64,000 nucleotides of DNA from Nioella sp. MMSF_3534 (GCF_030732985.1 NZ_JASHJX010000008.1:35967-99966), one strand, 5' to 3'. Counted from the stretch's first letter, positions 52,476-61,918 are shown. Notes: generated from the letters alone by a model not told the origin. Numbers and translations are program-made.

Positions 52476-53576
52476 TCAGATTAAAGGGCAACGCGACAAC
52501 TGGTCACGCGGCCCCCTGATGTCACGTTCGACAACGCTCAAAGGGAGCCCGAGCATCTGGGCAGCGCGAACAGGCGAAATCAACTCCTCGCCGAGCGCGC
52601 GCCAAACGAGGCGCTCGAAGCGTTGCGGCTTCTCGAAGGCTGCGAAACCCTCACCGGGACCGATAGGCTCCGGCTCTTCGCGCCGCCAGCTTCGCGCATA
52701 GGTCTTGAACGCATATTCCACAGCGCTCTTCGACAGAATACCCACTTGGCCGAGCCGCACGAGCATCGCGGCGGCAGAGACTCCGTAGGTGCGCTTGAGC
52801 CGCATGATCTCTATCCAGGTCATGCCGTGACGGTTTCGGCCAGCTTCCTCTTCGAGATGCTCACGCGGAATGAGGAACGCCCCCGCAAAGCGGTGCATCG
52901 AGGGTTCCTTCTTGAGCGCGGCATTGCCGGTTTCGGTGATGATCCGGTGCGCGAGTTCATGGGCGAGATTGAAGCGCTTGCGCTCGACATTGGTGTGCCG
53001 CGAGACGACGATCACTTCAGTCGGCGCGCCCTCCGCCCGTTCGACATGACAGGCCAGCCCGTTGATGCGTTCCGGGAGATCGGCCTCGATGACCTTGAGC
53101 CCCTTGTCTTCGAGCAGGGCGGTCATACTCGGGATCGGGTCGATCCCGAGCTTCCATACCTTCCGCACTTCCCGCGCCTTGGCGTCGATGGCTTCTTCAT
53201 CGGCCACCTTGTCCACGCGCAGCGCGGCGAAGGGGTCTTCAGCCGGATGCAGGTCGAGGATGTCCTCGATGGCGAGATAGTCTTCGAGCTTCTCGATAAC
53301 GATGGCTTCCGCCATCGCGCGATCCTGCGCCGAGGCAGTCGAGTTCTTCCGCCACTCGACGCTTTCCAGAGCTTCGACCTGGCCACCGACAAGAAAATCC
53401 AGCGACACGCCGAGCGCCTTTCCGAGGCCGACCAACACCGACGAGGACGGCATCATCTTGTCCGCTTCGTATTTGCTGATGGCCTGCGCCGACACGCTTG
53501 GGGTCACGCGGTCGGCGAGAGCTTGCATGGATAGGCCAGCCCGCTTGCGGGCAAGCCTGAGCCTTTGTCCGAACAT
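52476..53576 (-). CDS. XRE regulator with ImmA/IrrE peptidase domain, C-terminus replaced by transposon end
   Basis: About 366 residues from the ATG at 53576 (GGAGAGGACC upstream). N-terminal HTH (MFGQRLRLARKRAGLSMQAL, VSAQAISKYEADKMMPSSSV) and a zinc peptidase with FNLAHELAHRIITETGN followed by SMHRFAGAFLIPREHLEEEA. The last seven or so codons (LSRCPLI) are encoded by the tni transposon end (below 52499), so the natural end was cut off. The core is complete and it may still work. Fused XRE-ImmA proteins act as self-contained stress regulators. Confidence 0.85.
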   Translation of the reverse strand: MFGQRLRLARKRAGLSMQALADRVTPSVSAQAISKYEADKMMPSSSVLVGLGKALGVSLDFLVGGQVEALESVEWRKNSTASAQDRAMAEAIVIEKLEDYLAIEDILDLHPAEDPFAALRVDKVADEEAIDAKAREVRKVWKLGIDPIPSMTALLEDKGLKVIEADLPERINGLACHVERAEGAPTEVIVVSRHTNVERKRFNLAHELAHRIITETGNAALKKEPSMHRFAGAFLIPREHLEEEAGRNRHGMTWIEIMRLKRTYGVSAAAMLVRLGQVGILSKSAVEYAFKTYARSWRREEPEPIGPGEGFAAFEKPQRFERLVWRALGEELISPVRAAQMLGLPLSVVERDIRGPRDQLSRCPLI

Positions 53577-53685
53577 GGTCCTCTCCCGGCGGTTGTTGTT
53601 TTGGTTGATAAGCGACATTTTATGGTATATAGTTAAACACAAAGTTGGCAGGCTCGTCAACCGAAATCGACACATGGAGCTTAAA

Positions 53686-53910
53686 ATGTCAAAGAAAATT
53701 CAGCATGTTGTGCCGCATCAGGGCGGTTGGGCAGTGAAGGGGGCGGGCAACTCCCGCGCGTCTTCCGTCCACGGCACGCAGCGCGAGGCCATCGCGGCCG
53801 CGCGAGAATCCGCCATGCGCCAGGGCAGCGAGATGCTGATCCACGGCGAGAACGGTCGTATCCGCGAGCGTAACACCTACGGCAACGATCCCTTCCCTCC
53901 GAAGGGCTAA
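53686..53910 (+). CDS. DUF2188 protein
   Basis: 74 residues from the ATG at 53686 (GGAG upstream). DUF2188 pattern: HVVPHQGGWAVKGAGNSRAS, HGTQREAIAAARESAMRQGS, LIHGENGRIRERNTYGNDP. A small, widespread protein of unknown function. Divergent from the XRE-ImmA gene. Confidence 0.9.
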   Translation: MSKKIQHVVPHQGGWAVKGAGNSRASSVHGTQREAIAAARESAMRQGSEMLIHGENGRIRERNTYGNDPFPPKG

Positions 53911-53928
53911 CAGAAAAGGAACGACGCG

Positions 53929-54138
53929 ATGGCTCGCATCGAAATGCGGTTCAATGGCCGCAAGATCACCTCCGCCGCCCAGCTTCAGCGTGAGCTGACG
54001 CGCAGCATGGAGAAGCACGTCGAAGACAGCCTTAAGAAAGCTGCCGGTCCCGGCGTGCGGATGAAGAAGACCCGCGAAGGCTACAGCTTCGAGGGCTCGC
54101 CCGAGCAGATCGAGCGCATGAAGAAGCGGCTGCGCTGA
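53929..54138 (+). CDS. Hypothetical protein, 69 residues
   Basis: Starts at 53929 after AAAGGA. Charged, helical (LQRELTRSMEKHVEDSLKKA) with an end EGSPEQIERMKKRLR. It follows the DUF2188 gene by 18 bases and is likely cotranscribed. No function known. The 296 bases that follow hold no gene. Confidence 0.65.
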   Translation: MARIEMRFNGRKITSAAQLQRELTRSMEKHVEDSLKKAAGPGVRMKKTREGYSFEGSPEQIERMKKRLR

Positions 54139-54434
54139 CGTGGCCGTCGAAGCCGCCCACAGCGTCTTCACCTCCCCAACTGGATTGCCCTTTCGGCTGG
54201 CAATCATCAACTCCGGTCGCTGAACCGCCGCTTGTAGCGGGAGACGGGAGTCCTTTCTCAGGCAACCGCCGTTCATACGACATTCAGGCCATCCCTTCCG
54301 GTTTCGGCCCCTCGGATAGGAAGGCACATGGCTTCAAGCCGATGCAGTGCTTCAAGAGCTCACTGCGCGACCACACCGGTAATTGCACCCATAATCTGGC
54401 TGAATCCGAGCTTGATTGGCCAACTGAGTGAAAG

Positions 54435-55277
54435 TCACCGCGCAATCTCCCCTGCCAACACCGCTCTTCCGTGCACCGCCAAAGTTGCTGAAAACCTCTG
54501 ACACCCAAACTTGTGGATCACATCCAGTACACGCGCTTCGTAGGCAGCGTGTCCGATCAAGCGACACAAGTCGGACGCGTGGAACTGGCGGTTCGCAGTT
54601 GGTGCGGCTTGCATCTGTCTCAGCAATTCGCGTTCTTTGCGGCCCGTAATTGGTCTCGCGGGCGGCTTGACCGCGGGACGATGTGGAGTTCCCGAAGAAT
54701 TTCGCCATCGTCGCATGAAGCCAAGCAGGAAGCCGGCCGGCACCTTTCCGTTGCCTCGGGACCGGTTGAAGGCGAGGAAGCGATCCCAGATGACCTGGGT
54801 GTCGATGTTCCAGCAAGGCAACGTGGCCTTCGCTGCTTTGATGAGCTCTGCCCAACTGGTCTGGAAAACGTTCGAACTCGCGGTGATATCGATCAGCCCT
54901 GAGAAGATAGTTTTGTTATTATTATCTCTAGATAGTGATGTGTCGCCTTCACCTGACACGAGATCATGGGTTTCACTCTCCTCGTCGAAGGCGGAAAACC
55001 GAAAAATCCAGGGCGCGAACTTGCCATTCGGCTTCGCCCGCTCGAGCTGCAACTCCGACGTCTCAAGTTCGCTCAAAAGAACCGAAAGATATTGTCGTGA
55101 GACACCCATCTTCTCCGCTAGGGCAGAGAGGGTGAAGGCTGCCGTTCCGCGCGACAAACCGTTGTAGCCATCCTTCCAGGCGATGGCATCGAGGATGAGG
55201 GTAGCAAGCTTGTGCGCAGCAACAGAGAGATTTGTCTGCGTGATCCGTCGCAGGATCAGGCCGGTCGTAGGTTCCAT
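54435..55277 (-). CDS. Hypothetical HTH protein
   Basis: 280 residues from the ATG at 55277 (AAGGAGA). A MarR-like or winged helix is likely near 45-85 (GTAAFTLSALAEKMGVSRQY, LSVLLSELETSELQLERAK). The C-terminal half has no known domain (FMRRWRNSSGTPHRPAVKPP). It may be a plasmid regulator or replication accessory protein; neither is proven. Confidence 0.65.
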   Translation of the reverse strand: MEPTTGLILRRITQTNLSVAAHKLATLILDAIAWKDGYNGLSRGTAAFTLSALAEKMGVSRQYLSVLLSELETSELQLERAKPNGKFAPWIFRFSAFDEESETHDLVSGEGDTSLSRDNNNKTIFSGLIDITASSNVFQTSWAELIKAAKATLPCWNIDTQVIWDRFLAFNRSRGNGKVPAGFLLGFMRRWRNSSGTPHRPAVKPPARPITGRKERELLRQMQAAPTANRQFHASDLCRLIGHAAYEARVLDVIHKFGCQRFSATLAVHGRAVLAGEIAR

Positions 55278-55513
55278 GGTCGAGGTCTCCTTGGAGATCC
55301 GACGCCATGTCGTGAGACAACAACATTCTTGCCAGCAAAACAACTTTGCTGGTTGCAGGTGTTTTAGCGGTGCGCTAGGAAACCCTTGTTCACGGAGTTT
55401 TCTAGCACGGCGTCAGGCTTCACGGTCTGGCGTCGTCTCCTTTTTGGGGGTTTTGCACTGCCTTCAGTGCGGGGTTGTTAGGACGCGGGCGGCAAGACCG
55501 CGCGCAGATTTTG

Positions 55514-56167
55514 TCAGTAGCGAACTTCTTCAGAACCATAGTTCCCGGCGTGATCACGCCAGTCGACGAAGACGGAGCGGTAGAAGTAGCTGCCACATCC
55601 ATTCGGGATGCTCAGGCCGGACGCGGCTGGCACCTGGCCCACGTTGGATCTTGTCCATCGGTAATCGCCCTGCACGCCGTAGGACCCAAATCGCGTCGAG
55701 TCGCTGCGATTGCAGTCGCCATCTCGGTTTTCGTGCTGGCGGTACTGGATGTGATACACGCGAATGCTTCGAACGAAGTCAAAGGCGTCGCCCGAGATGT
55801 CGATGTCTGCTTGTTCATCCGCCTGGACGCGGACAAGGGGGATTGGAGTCGATTCCTGCGGTTCGGGCGGATCGCGGAACGTGATGTCATAAAGGCGTTC
55901 CATGGGTGACATCGGGTTGGGATCGTTGAACGACACACCCATCGGACACCGCCAGATTTGCAAGGGCGGTTCGATCGGCCATGGCGTGATCCGCCGAATG
56001 AAGACCGCTCTAGCATGCGCGCAGGGTGCGGAGGCAGGCCAGCCCCCCGCAAGGCAGAGGAGGATTGCACAGTCCACCTGATAGGCCTGAGCCGGACCTG
56101 ACGAGGCCATTAGTCCGGATATGCTTAGTGCCGTGGCTGTTGCCACGCTGTGGATCACGTGCTTCAT
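55514..56167 (-). CDS. Secreted hypothetical protein with TrbM-like cysteine motif
   Basis: 217 residues from the ATG at 56167. A Sec signal peptide is clear: KH at the start, hydrophobic ATATALSISGLMASSG, cleavage after AQA. The mature start YQVDCAILLCLAGGWPASAP followed by CAHARAVFIRRITPWPIEPP and LQIWRCPMG, with repeated cysteines, resembles TrbM-type conjugation accessory proteins. The C-terminal half is Y/R-rich (QGDYRWTRSNVGQVPAASGL). Periplasmic. The 474 bases upstream (56168-56641) hold no gene besides the parDE promoter region. Confidence 0.65.
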   Translation of the reverse strand: MKHVIHSVATATALSISGLMASSGPAQAYQVDCAILLCLAGGWPASAPCAHARAVFIRRITPWPIEPPLQIWRCPMGVSFNDPNPMSPMERLYDITFRDPPEPQESTPIPLVRVQADEQADIDISGDAFDFVRSIRVYHIQYRQHENRDGDCNRSDSTRFGSYGVQGDYRWTRSNVGQVPAASGLSIPNGCGSYFYRSVFVDWRDHAGNYGSEEVRY

Positions 56168-56641
56168 GATGCCGACTCCATCTATAATGGTGCATCGATA
56201 CGAAACAACATTAATGATAGCAAGGAGATTTGATTGATGGTTGCGCACGATTGTTCGCTTGTGCCGTTTGACGGCTTCCAAGATATGACGCCGGTGTTGG
56301 CTGTTTCGGCGTCTTGAAAGTGGCCAAAGTTGCGGACCCCTTTCATGTAAATCTCCAAACAAACATCTGTAATAAAATACAAATGTGGCGGTCCAATACG
56401 GCCAAGAAAGCGGTCACGGCAGAACAGACGGTATGAGCCCTTCAAACGGCGAGTCGCAGCGCTCATGGTCTCGGGACGGGCAGTATCGGAAAACTGTCCC
56501 GCCTGGTTCCCCGGCTGGAATCCGGGCGCAGAAGGACGGGATGGAGCAACCATCCGGTATTGGTGCCTATGCTGGGATCGAACATGCGCTTGAAGATTAA
56601 TGACAGTATCTGATATGATTGAGCATAGATAGGAGAGTCTG

Positions 56642-56884
56642 ATGCCAAACGTCCACCTGACCGAACCGATGCAGAAATATGTGCAGGCGCAGATCGAGTC
56701 CGGCGCTTACGCCAATCTGAGCGAAGTCGTGCGTGCCGGCGTAAGGATGCTGATGGAGAAGGATGGCGCCCGGCAATTCTATGTCCTCAAGGCCGACCTA
56801 GAGGAGACAGCCACCCTGGCAGAAAATGGGGATTTCGCCGAGTTCGATGCTCAAGCCTTCGAACCGGATGCGTTTGATCGCTGA
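56642..56884 (+). CDS. parD: ParD-type antitoxin
   Basis: 80 residues. Ribbon-helix-helix N-terminus MPNVHLTEPMQKYVQAQIES, GAYANLSEVVRAGVRMLMEK. The tail with acidic residues should bind ParE. RBS AGGAG at the correct distance. Confidence 0.9.
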   Translation: MPNVHLTEPMQKYVQAQIESGAYANLSEVVRAGVRMLMEKDGARQFYVLKADLEETATLAENGDFAEFDAQAFEPDAFDR

Positions 56885-56889
56885 CCCGC

Positions 56890-57210
56890 ATGACCATTCG
56901 ACTTTCCGATCGGGCCAGAGCCGACCTTGAAGAGATCCGTGCCTACACCGTTGAAGCTTGGGGCAGGGGCCAATGGCTCGCCTATTACCGTCAGTTGGTC
57001 ACCGCCTTCGAGCGGATCACTGGCGATCCCGACGCGGGCCGGGACAGGAGTCTCTTAGTTCCGGGGATGCGGTCCGTCAGCTGCCAACGTCACGTGATCT
57101 TCTTCAAGCGGCTCGATGCGACGGATGGTGCGGCAGTCATCCTGCGCATCGTGCACCAGCGCCGCAACATGCCCGCGCTCGTCTACTACGAGGATCTCGA
57201 CGGCGGCTAA
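56890..57210 (+). CDS. parE: ParE-type toxin
   Basis: 106 residues, 5 bases after parD. ParE/RelE pattern: LSDRARADLEEIRAYTVEAW, GRDRSLLVPGMRSVSCQRHV, IFFKRLDATDGAAVILRIVH, QRRNMPAL. ParE toxins poison DNA gyrase. One of four toxin-antitoxin pairs in the window. Confidence 0.92.
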   Translation: MTIRLSDRARADLEEIRAYTVEAWGRGQWLAYYRQLVTAFERITGDPDAGRDRSLLVPGMRSVSCQRHVIFFKRLDATDGAAVILRIVHQRRNMPALVYYEDLDGG

Positions 57211-57221
57211 GCCATGCGTTT

Positions 57222-57549
57222 GGCGTTGTTGCACAAATCGGTATGGGATTCACTACATGAATCCAGCATGATAGCTGGTAGACATGAGCAGTTGGGCCCC
57301 TACGAAGCACAAGACCACGAACTGGTCGGCTAATAATGAAGCACTGTGTCAGCGGGGATCGCTGACGATCTGGTTTGATACTGACATGGAATGGATCCCT
57401 CCGCCTACCGGGAAGCGCGGTCGCCAACAGAGCTTCAGCGATGCCGCAATCCAGGCCTGTCTGACTATGAAGGTTCTCTTTGGCATGCCACTGAGACAAA
57501 CGACCGGATTCGTGCAGAGCCTGCTGCAGCTGGTCGGACTGGGCTGGTC
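57222..57549 (+). mobile_element. IS5-family (IS903-like) remnant, left end
   Basis: Begins with the terminal repeat GGCGTTGTTGCACAAATCGG and carries the first 89 residues or so of a transposase from 57284 (MSSWAPTKHKTTNWSANNEA, then SDAAIQACLTMKVLFGMPLR). It is cut at 57549 by the following IS3-type element. Confidence 0.8.
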
Positions 57550-57615
57550 TGAAGTGGTCCCAGAAAACTGGACAGTCAGCTAAGGTGTATCCCAACCCTT
57601 TGAAGGGATACGAGA

Positions 57616-57891
57616 ATGGCGAAGCGCCGGAATTTTACAGATCAGTTTAAAGCCAAGGTGGCGTTGGAAGCGCTGCGTGGCGACAAGACCGTGCAGGAGA
57701 TCGCGGCGAAGCACCAGCTTCACCCAAACCAGGTCAGCACTTGGAAGCGGCAGGCTATCGACGGGATGGCCGATGTGTTCTCTGGCGGCAAGCAAAGCGG
57801 CCCGACAGAAGCAGAGGTCAAAGAGCTGCATGCCAAGATCGGGAGGTTGGCGGTCGAGAACGATTTTTTGTCCGAAGGGCTGAAGCGATGA
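57616..57891 (+). CDS. IS3-family transposase OrfA
   Basis: 91 residues with a HTH (YTDQ-type FTDQFKAKVALEALRGDKTV, QEIAAKHQLHPNQVSTWKRQ) and a leucine-rich end. A T6G run at 57864-57870 may permit a -1 shift into OrfB, whose frame is open there. Overlaps orfB by 4 bases. Confidence 0.92.
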   Translation: MAKRRNFTDQFKAKVALEALRGDKTVQEIAAKHQLHPNQVSTWKRQAIDGMADVFSGGKQSGPTEAEVKELHAKIGRLAVENDFLSEGLKR

Positions 57892-58742
57892 GCCCCGAGA
57901 AAAAACGCGCGATGATCAAACGGGATCACCCCGAGCTGAGCATCAGCCAGCAATGCAAGCTGGTGCGGCTCAGTCGGTCTGCGTTCTACTACTCGCCTGT
58001 CGGCATCGACGCGAACACGCTGGTGATGATGAAAGAGATCGATCGCGTCTTCACCAGATACCCGTTCTTCGGGTCACGCCAGATCGCGGCCTACCTGCGC
58101 CGGGAAGGGATTGTTGTCGGGCGTCATCGCGTCAGAAGGCTGATGGCAAAGATGGGCTTGGAAGCAATCTACAAACGGCCCAGAACCAGCCAGCCGCATC
58201 CCCAGCATCCGGTCTATCCGTATCTGCTGAGGAAGATGCAGATCGACCGACCGAACCAAGTCTGGTGTGCCGATATCACTTTTGTACCGGTGCGGAACGG
58301 GTTCTTGTATCTGGTCGCGATCATGGACTGGGCGTCGCGCAAAGTCCTGAGCTGGAGTCTGTCGAACACGATGCACGCAGACTTCTGCGTCGAGGCTTTG
58401 CAGGAGGCAATCGCCAAATACGGCCCGCCCGAGATATGCAACACGGATCAAGGATCGCAGTTCACCGGATCGGCATGGATCACGACGCTGACCACGGCAG
58501 GCGTGCGCATCTCGATGGATGGGCGGGGCCGCTACCTCGACAACATCTTCATCGAACGGTTGTGGCGGAGCCTGAAGCAGGAGGCGATCTATCTCGAAGA
58601 GATCAGGGATGGCTTCCAGGCCAGGCGCGTCATCAAGGACTGGATGGCATTCTACAACACCGAGCGGCCCCATTCCGCGCTTGATCGGCTCACGCCCGAC
58701 GACGCATATTGGGCAGGATTGGGAGAGCAAAAAGCAGCATGA
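57888..58742 (+). CDS. IS3-family transposase OrfB
   Basis: 284 residues from the ATG at 57888. DDE core: NQVWCADITFVPVRNGFLYL, ICNTDQGSQFTGSAWITTLT, MDGRGRYLDNIFIERLWRSL, YNTERPHSALDRLTPDDAYW. HTH_21-type region MKEIDRVFTRYPFFGSRQIA upstream. Confidence 0.95.
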   Translation: MSPEKKRAMIKRDHPELSISQQCKLVRLSRSAFYYSPVGIDANTLVMMKEIDRVFTRYPFFGSRQIAAYLRREGIVVGRHRVRRLMAKMGLEAIYKRPRTSQPHPQHPVYPYLLRKMQIDRPNQVWCADITFVPVRNGFLYLVAIMDWASRKVLSWSLSNTMHADFCVEALQEAIAKYGPPEICNTDQGSQFTGSAWITTLTTAGVRISMDGRGRYLDNIFIERLWRSLKQEAIYLEEIRDGFQARRVIKDWMAFYNTERPHSALDRLTPDDAYWAGLGEQKAA

Positions 58743-58804
58743 AACTTAAACCCGATACACCTTAGAAACGCTGCAAAACTGTCCGAAAAGCTGGGACCAC
58801 TTCA

Positions 58805-59657
58805 GTCGCGACATTGCGCCGATAATCAACAGGCGTCTGATATCGGCTTGACCGGCCTTCGTCATGCGACCAAGGCGCTCCTTGCCTCCGGAGGAATGCT
58901 GCCGAGGAACAAGGCCCAACCAAGCCGCAAAGTTGCGCACGGTTTTGAATTCCACCATGTCGGGACCAAACGCTTCGACTGCAACGGCCGTCAGCGGTCC
59001 AACACCCGGCATCGTCTGTAGCCGGCGTGCTCTGTCTGACTGGATGGCCAGCGTCTTGAGCTTCGTGGTGCGCTCAATGATACGCGCGGTTTTCTCTGCG
59101 ATCTGCCCGAGCAGGTCCAGGCATTCTTCGCGGATCAACGCGTGCAAGTGGACGGTCTCATCCTGCACAAGCGCCGTCATGCGATTGAGGTGGGACATGC
59201 CGACCGGAAACACATAGCCGTGCTCATACAGCAGAGCCCGTAAGGCGTTCACATCAGCGGTCCGCTGATGCACTAGGCGTTCCCGGCCGCGGAAGACCGC
59301 CGCGCAAGACTGCTGCTCGACTGTTTTGGACTCCACGAAACGCATCTCAGGCTGGCGTGCCGCAATGACAAGCGCCTCAGCATCGGCCGCATCATTTTTC
59401 TGCCGCTTCACAAAAGGGCGCACATATTGCGGTGCGATCAGCTTTACCTCGTGCCCAAGAGCTTCCATCTCACGGGCCCAAAAATGTGCGCTGCCGCACG
59501 CCTCGAAAATCACCATGCTGGGCTCTTGCTGCGCCATGAACGCGGGGAATTGCTTCCGCGTCAGTTTCTTGCGGAACTGGACCTCTCCCGTTCGAAGGGC
59601 ACCATGAACTTGAAAAACTGCCTTTGCCAGATCGACCCCGATCATCATATTCTTCAT
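58805..59657 (-). pseudogene. IS110-family transposase, C-terminus cut by the IS3 element
   Basis: Starts at 59657: MMIGVDLAKAVFQVHGALRT (DEDD first acid), MVIFEACGSAHFWAREMEAL, RQKNDAADAEALVIAARQPE and the C-terminal MPGVGPLTAVAVEAFGP, SGGKERLGRMTKAGQADIRR. The frame runs on into the IS3 element and ends at 58746 with foreign codons. A few natural C-terminal residues are missing. Confidence 0.88.
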
Positions 59658-59734
59658 CTCGCCGTCCTCCTTTGCGCGTGGCGTTGAACACCACGACCTT
59701 GGCACATTGCGATGCCGTCTAGGGAGGGCGGCAA

Positions 59735-60226
59735 CCACTCCATCTGACTTGTCCGGCAGTGACGAACAGGTTGAGGGGGCGGCCCTCGCTGTCGCAGATG
59801 GCATGCAATTTGGTGTTCATGCCTCCCTTGGTCCGACCAATCAGGCGTCCACGCCCCCCTTTTTCACGCCCATACTGGTCGCTGTTCGGTGAGCCTTGAG
59901 AAACGTTGCGTCGATCATCACGGTCTTCTCTTCGCCATGCCCGGCGGCCAGACCCGCCATCATTTGGGCGAAGATGCCCTTGTCGCTCCCGTTGCCTGGC
60001 AGGGCATGCTCTGCATGCCCGAGAGGAGGCGCTTCCACCGGCTGTAGAGCGTCTTATGCGGTCCGTAGGCTTCAGGCGCGTCACGCCAGCGCAAGCCATT
60101 GCGATTGATGAAGATAATCCCGCTCAACACACGTCTGTCATCGACGCGTGGCTTGCCGTGGGACTTGGGGAAGAAAGGGGAAAGCTTGGCCATCTGCTCG
60201 TCAGTCAGCCAGAAAAGGTCGCTCAT
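59735..60226 (-). pseudogene. IS5-family (IS427-like) transposase, frameshifted and cut
   Basis: From 60226: MSDLFWLTDEQMAKLSPFFP, DDRRVLSGIIFINRNGLRWR, DAPEAYGPHKTLYSRWKRLL, then a frame change near 60020 to GIFAQMMAGLAAGHGEEKTV, and a further one before GRTKGGMNTKLHAICDSEGR, PLNLFVTAGQV. The IS110 element interrupts it at about 59740. Confidence 0.8.
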
Positions 60227-60639
60227 GTCACCGCTCCGTTTTCCGTGCCGTGAATCACGCAGCGCTCGGGAAATCAATGCATCCTGACCCTTCTGTATTT
60301 GTTCTCTGCTAAACTGGCCCCGTCACCGGCCCCGGCCAGGGCCGATGGCGGGGTGGTGCCGATGCTGAGGGGTATCTTTCTTCATGGGCGAGGCACAGCA
60401 GATCGACCATCTTTCGGCTGGCGTCGCGGCAAGGCACGGCGGCGGATAACCTGGTCCAAGCCGCTGCGTATTTCGAGCGCGGGAACAGCCCGTCGTGACA
60501 GACTGAGCCTGCCAATGCTTGGGGCTTTCGGCGCAGGGAGTGGATGACATGCCGACAGTTGAAGTAATAGACGCGTAGGCCGTCCTCACGACCGCGCCGC
60601 CGCAGGTGGGCAGCGGAGCGATTACATCGGCACGCGCGC

Positions 60640-60999
60640 ACTATCCTAACCACCGTCTTATTTTGGATGGCGTTCTCTGGATCGCGCGGATGAACGCTCC
60701 TTGGCGTGATCTGCTCGAAGAATTTGGCAAGTGGTTGAGCGTTTACCGGCAGTTCCGACGTTGGACAATGATCGACAGCACCGTGATCCGCAACCCTCAT
60801 CAGGCTGTGGGCGCTAAAGAGGGACTCCGCGACAGGGTTTCGACCGTTCTCTCTACTCGCTGCGTAAACTGGTCGAGCGGTGCTTCAACAAGCTCAAGAA
60901 TGCCCGTCGTGTCGCTACCCGCTATGACAAAATCACAGAGAGCTTTCTGAGCTTAATCGACATCACGTCGATCCGCCTCTGGCTACGCCATTTGTCAAC
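60640..60999 (+). pseudogene. Degraded IS5-family transposase remnant
   Basis: Pieces in more than one frame: NHRLILDGVLWIARMNAPWR, MIDSTVIRNPHQAVGAK, then LRKLVERCFNKLKNARRVAT, YDKITESFLSLIDITSIRLW. A large internal deletion removed the catalytic middle. It ends with ATTTGTCAAC (60991-61000), perhaps the element end. The 350 bases before it (60285-60640) hold no intact gene. Confidence 0.7.
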
Positions 61000-61111
61000 A
61001 TGGCCCAGATATCTGCCGAAAATGGATAGAACGTCAAAAGTTACCGACAGTCTGTTTGATTGCTCCTGATACGGTTCTTATTCTAATAAACAGGTCCTCT
61101 TGAGGTAAGGT

Positions 61112-61882
61112 ATGAGTTCTTTATTCTTGGCACCCAACATGGTGCCCTATACCCTGGCACTGGCCCTTCTGTTCGGCCTCTTCCTGCTGGAACTGGTTTT
61201 TGCGCTGCTCGGCGGCACCCTTCTGGGCGCGGGTGGCGGCGAGGCCGATCTGGACGCGGCGGATTTCGCTGCCGAACCTTTCGAGATGGATCTCGACCTT
61301 GAACCGGGCTTCGACCTGGAAAACGGGCTCGATTTCGATTTTGCGGGGATGGAGGCGGAGCTTGCCGATTATGACCTGCCCGCCTTCGAAGGCGATCCGG
61401 TGGCCGAGGCCGCGCCGGAGCCTTCGGGCCTCTTGGCCTGGCTTGGCATGGGCAAGGCGCCTTTCGTGCTGTGGCTGACCTCGCTGCTGCTTGGCTTCGG
61501 GCTGACCGGCACGGTGCTGGTCAACGTGGTTTCGGGCAGCCTCGGGTTCGCTCTGCCACTGGTGCTCAGCCTGCCTGTCGCGGGGTTTGCCGGGGTCTGG
61601 TTCGCGGGCCGGTTTGCAGCTGTCTTCGCGGCGATTCTGCCCAAGACGGAAACGCAGGTCCTGTCGCGCAGCCGTCTGGCGCGGCGCCGGGGCGTGATCA
61701 CGCAAGGCACCGCCCGCCGGGGCCACCCGGCCGAGGTGCGTGTGACCGACTACTGGGGCAACCTGCACTATATCCGCGCCGAACCGCTGGCCGATGCGGA
61801 TGTGCTGGAACGCGGCACCGAGGTTCTTGTCCTGCGCCACCGCGAAACCGGCGGCTACCGGCTGATCGCATTTTCCGGGTAA
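61112..61882 (+). CDS. yqiJ: YqiJ-like inner membrane protein
   Basis: 256 residues. Transmembrane helices at about 10-38 (MVPYTLALALLFGLFLLELV) and two near 118-175 (VLWLTSLLLGFGLTGTVLVN, LVLSLPVAGFAGVWFAGRFA) with an acidic linker between (EADLDAADFAAEPFEMDLDL). The C-terminal cytoplasmic OB-like domain (RGVITQGTARRGHPAEVRVT, YWGNLHYIRAEPLADADVLE) is NfeD-like. NfeD-type proteins pair with flotillins, which is the next gene. Confidence 0.82.
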   Translation: MSSLFLAPNMVPYTLALALLFGLFLLELVFALLGGTLLGAGGGEADLDAADFAAEPFEMDLDLEPGFDLENGLDFDFAGMEAELADYDLPAFEGDPVAEAAPEPSGLLAWLGMGKAPFVLWLTSLLLGFGLTGTVLVNVVSGSLGFALPLVLSLPVAGFAGVWFAGRFAAVFAAILPKTETQVLSRSRLARRRGVITQGTARRGHPAEVRVTDYWGNLHYIRAEPLADADVLERGTEVLVLRHRETGGYRLIAFSG

Positions 61883-61918
61883 TCCGCCCGTCCATTTCAA
61901 GGAGAGGAGATTTCGACC

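Larger units (their letters stand above)
48993..52498. mobile_element. TniABQ transposon, 3506 bp
   Basis: Ends are TGTCGCGTAGCCCTTAATTG on the left and the complement TGTCGCGTTGCCCTTTAATC on the right. Repeats of GCCCTTAATTGTGAGA type occur at 49002, 49051, 52433 (inverted, identical to the first) and 52474 (inverted), as transposase binding sites of Tn5053/Tn402-like elements. It carries only tniA, tniB and tniQ; there is no resolvase gene and no cargo. Flanking 5-base sequences (ACACC, ACTGG) do not match, so no target duplication is present. Confidence 0.85.
57550..58804. mobile_element. Complete IS3-family element, 1255 bp
   Basis: Inverted ends TGAAGTGGTCCCAG (left) and CTGGGACCACTTCA (right) bound two overlapping transposase frames. 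GTC is found on both outer sides, compatible with a 3-base target repeat. Confidence 0.9.
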
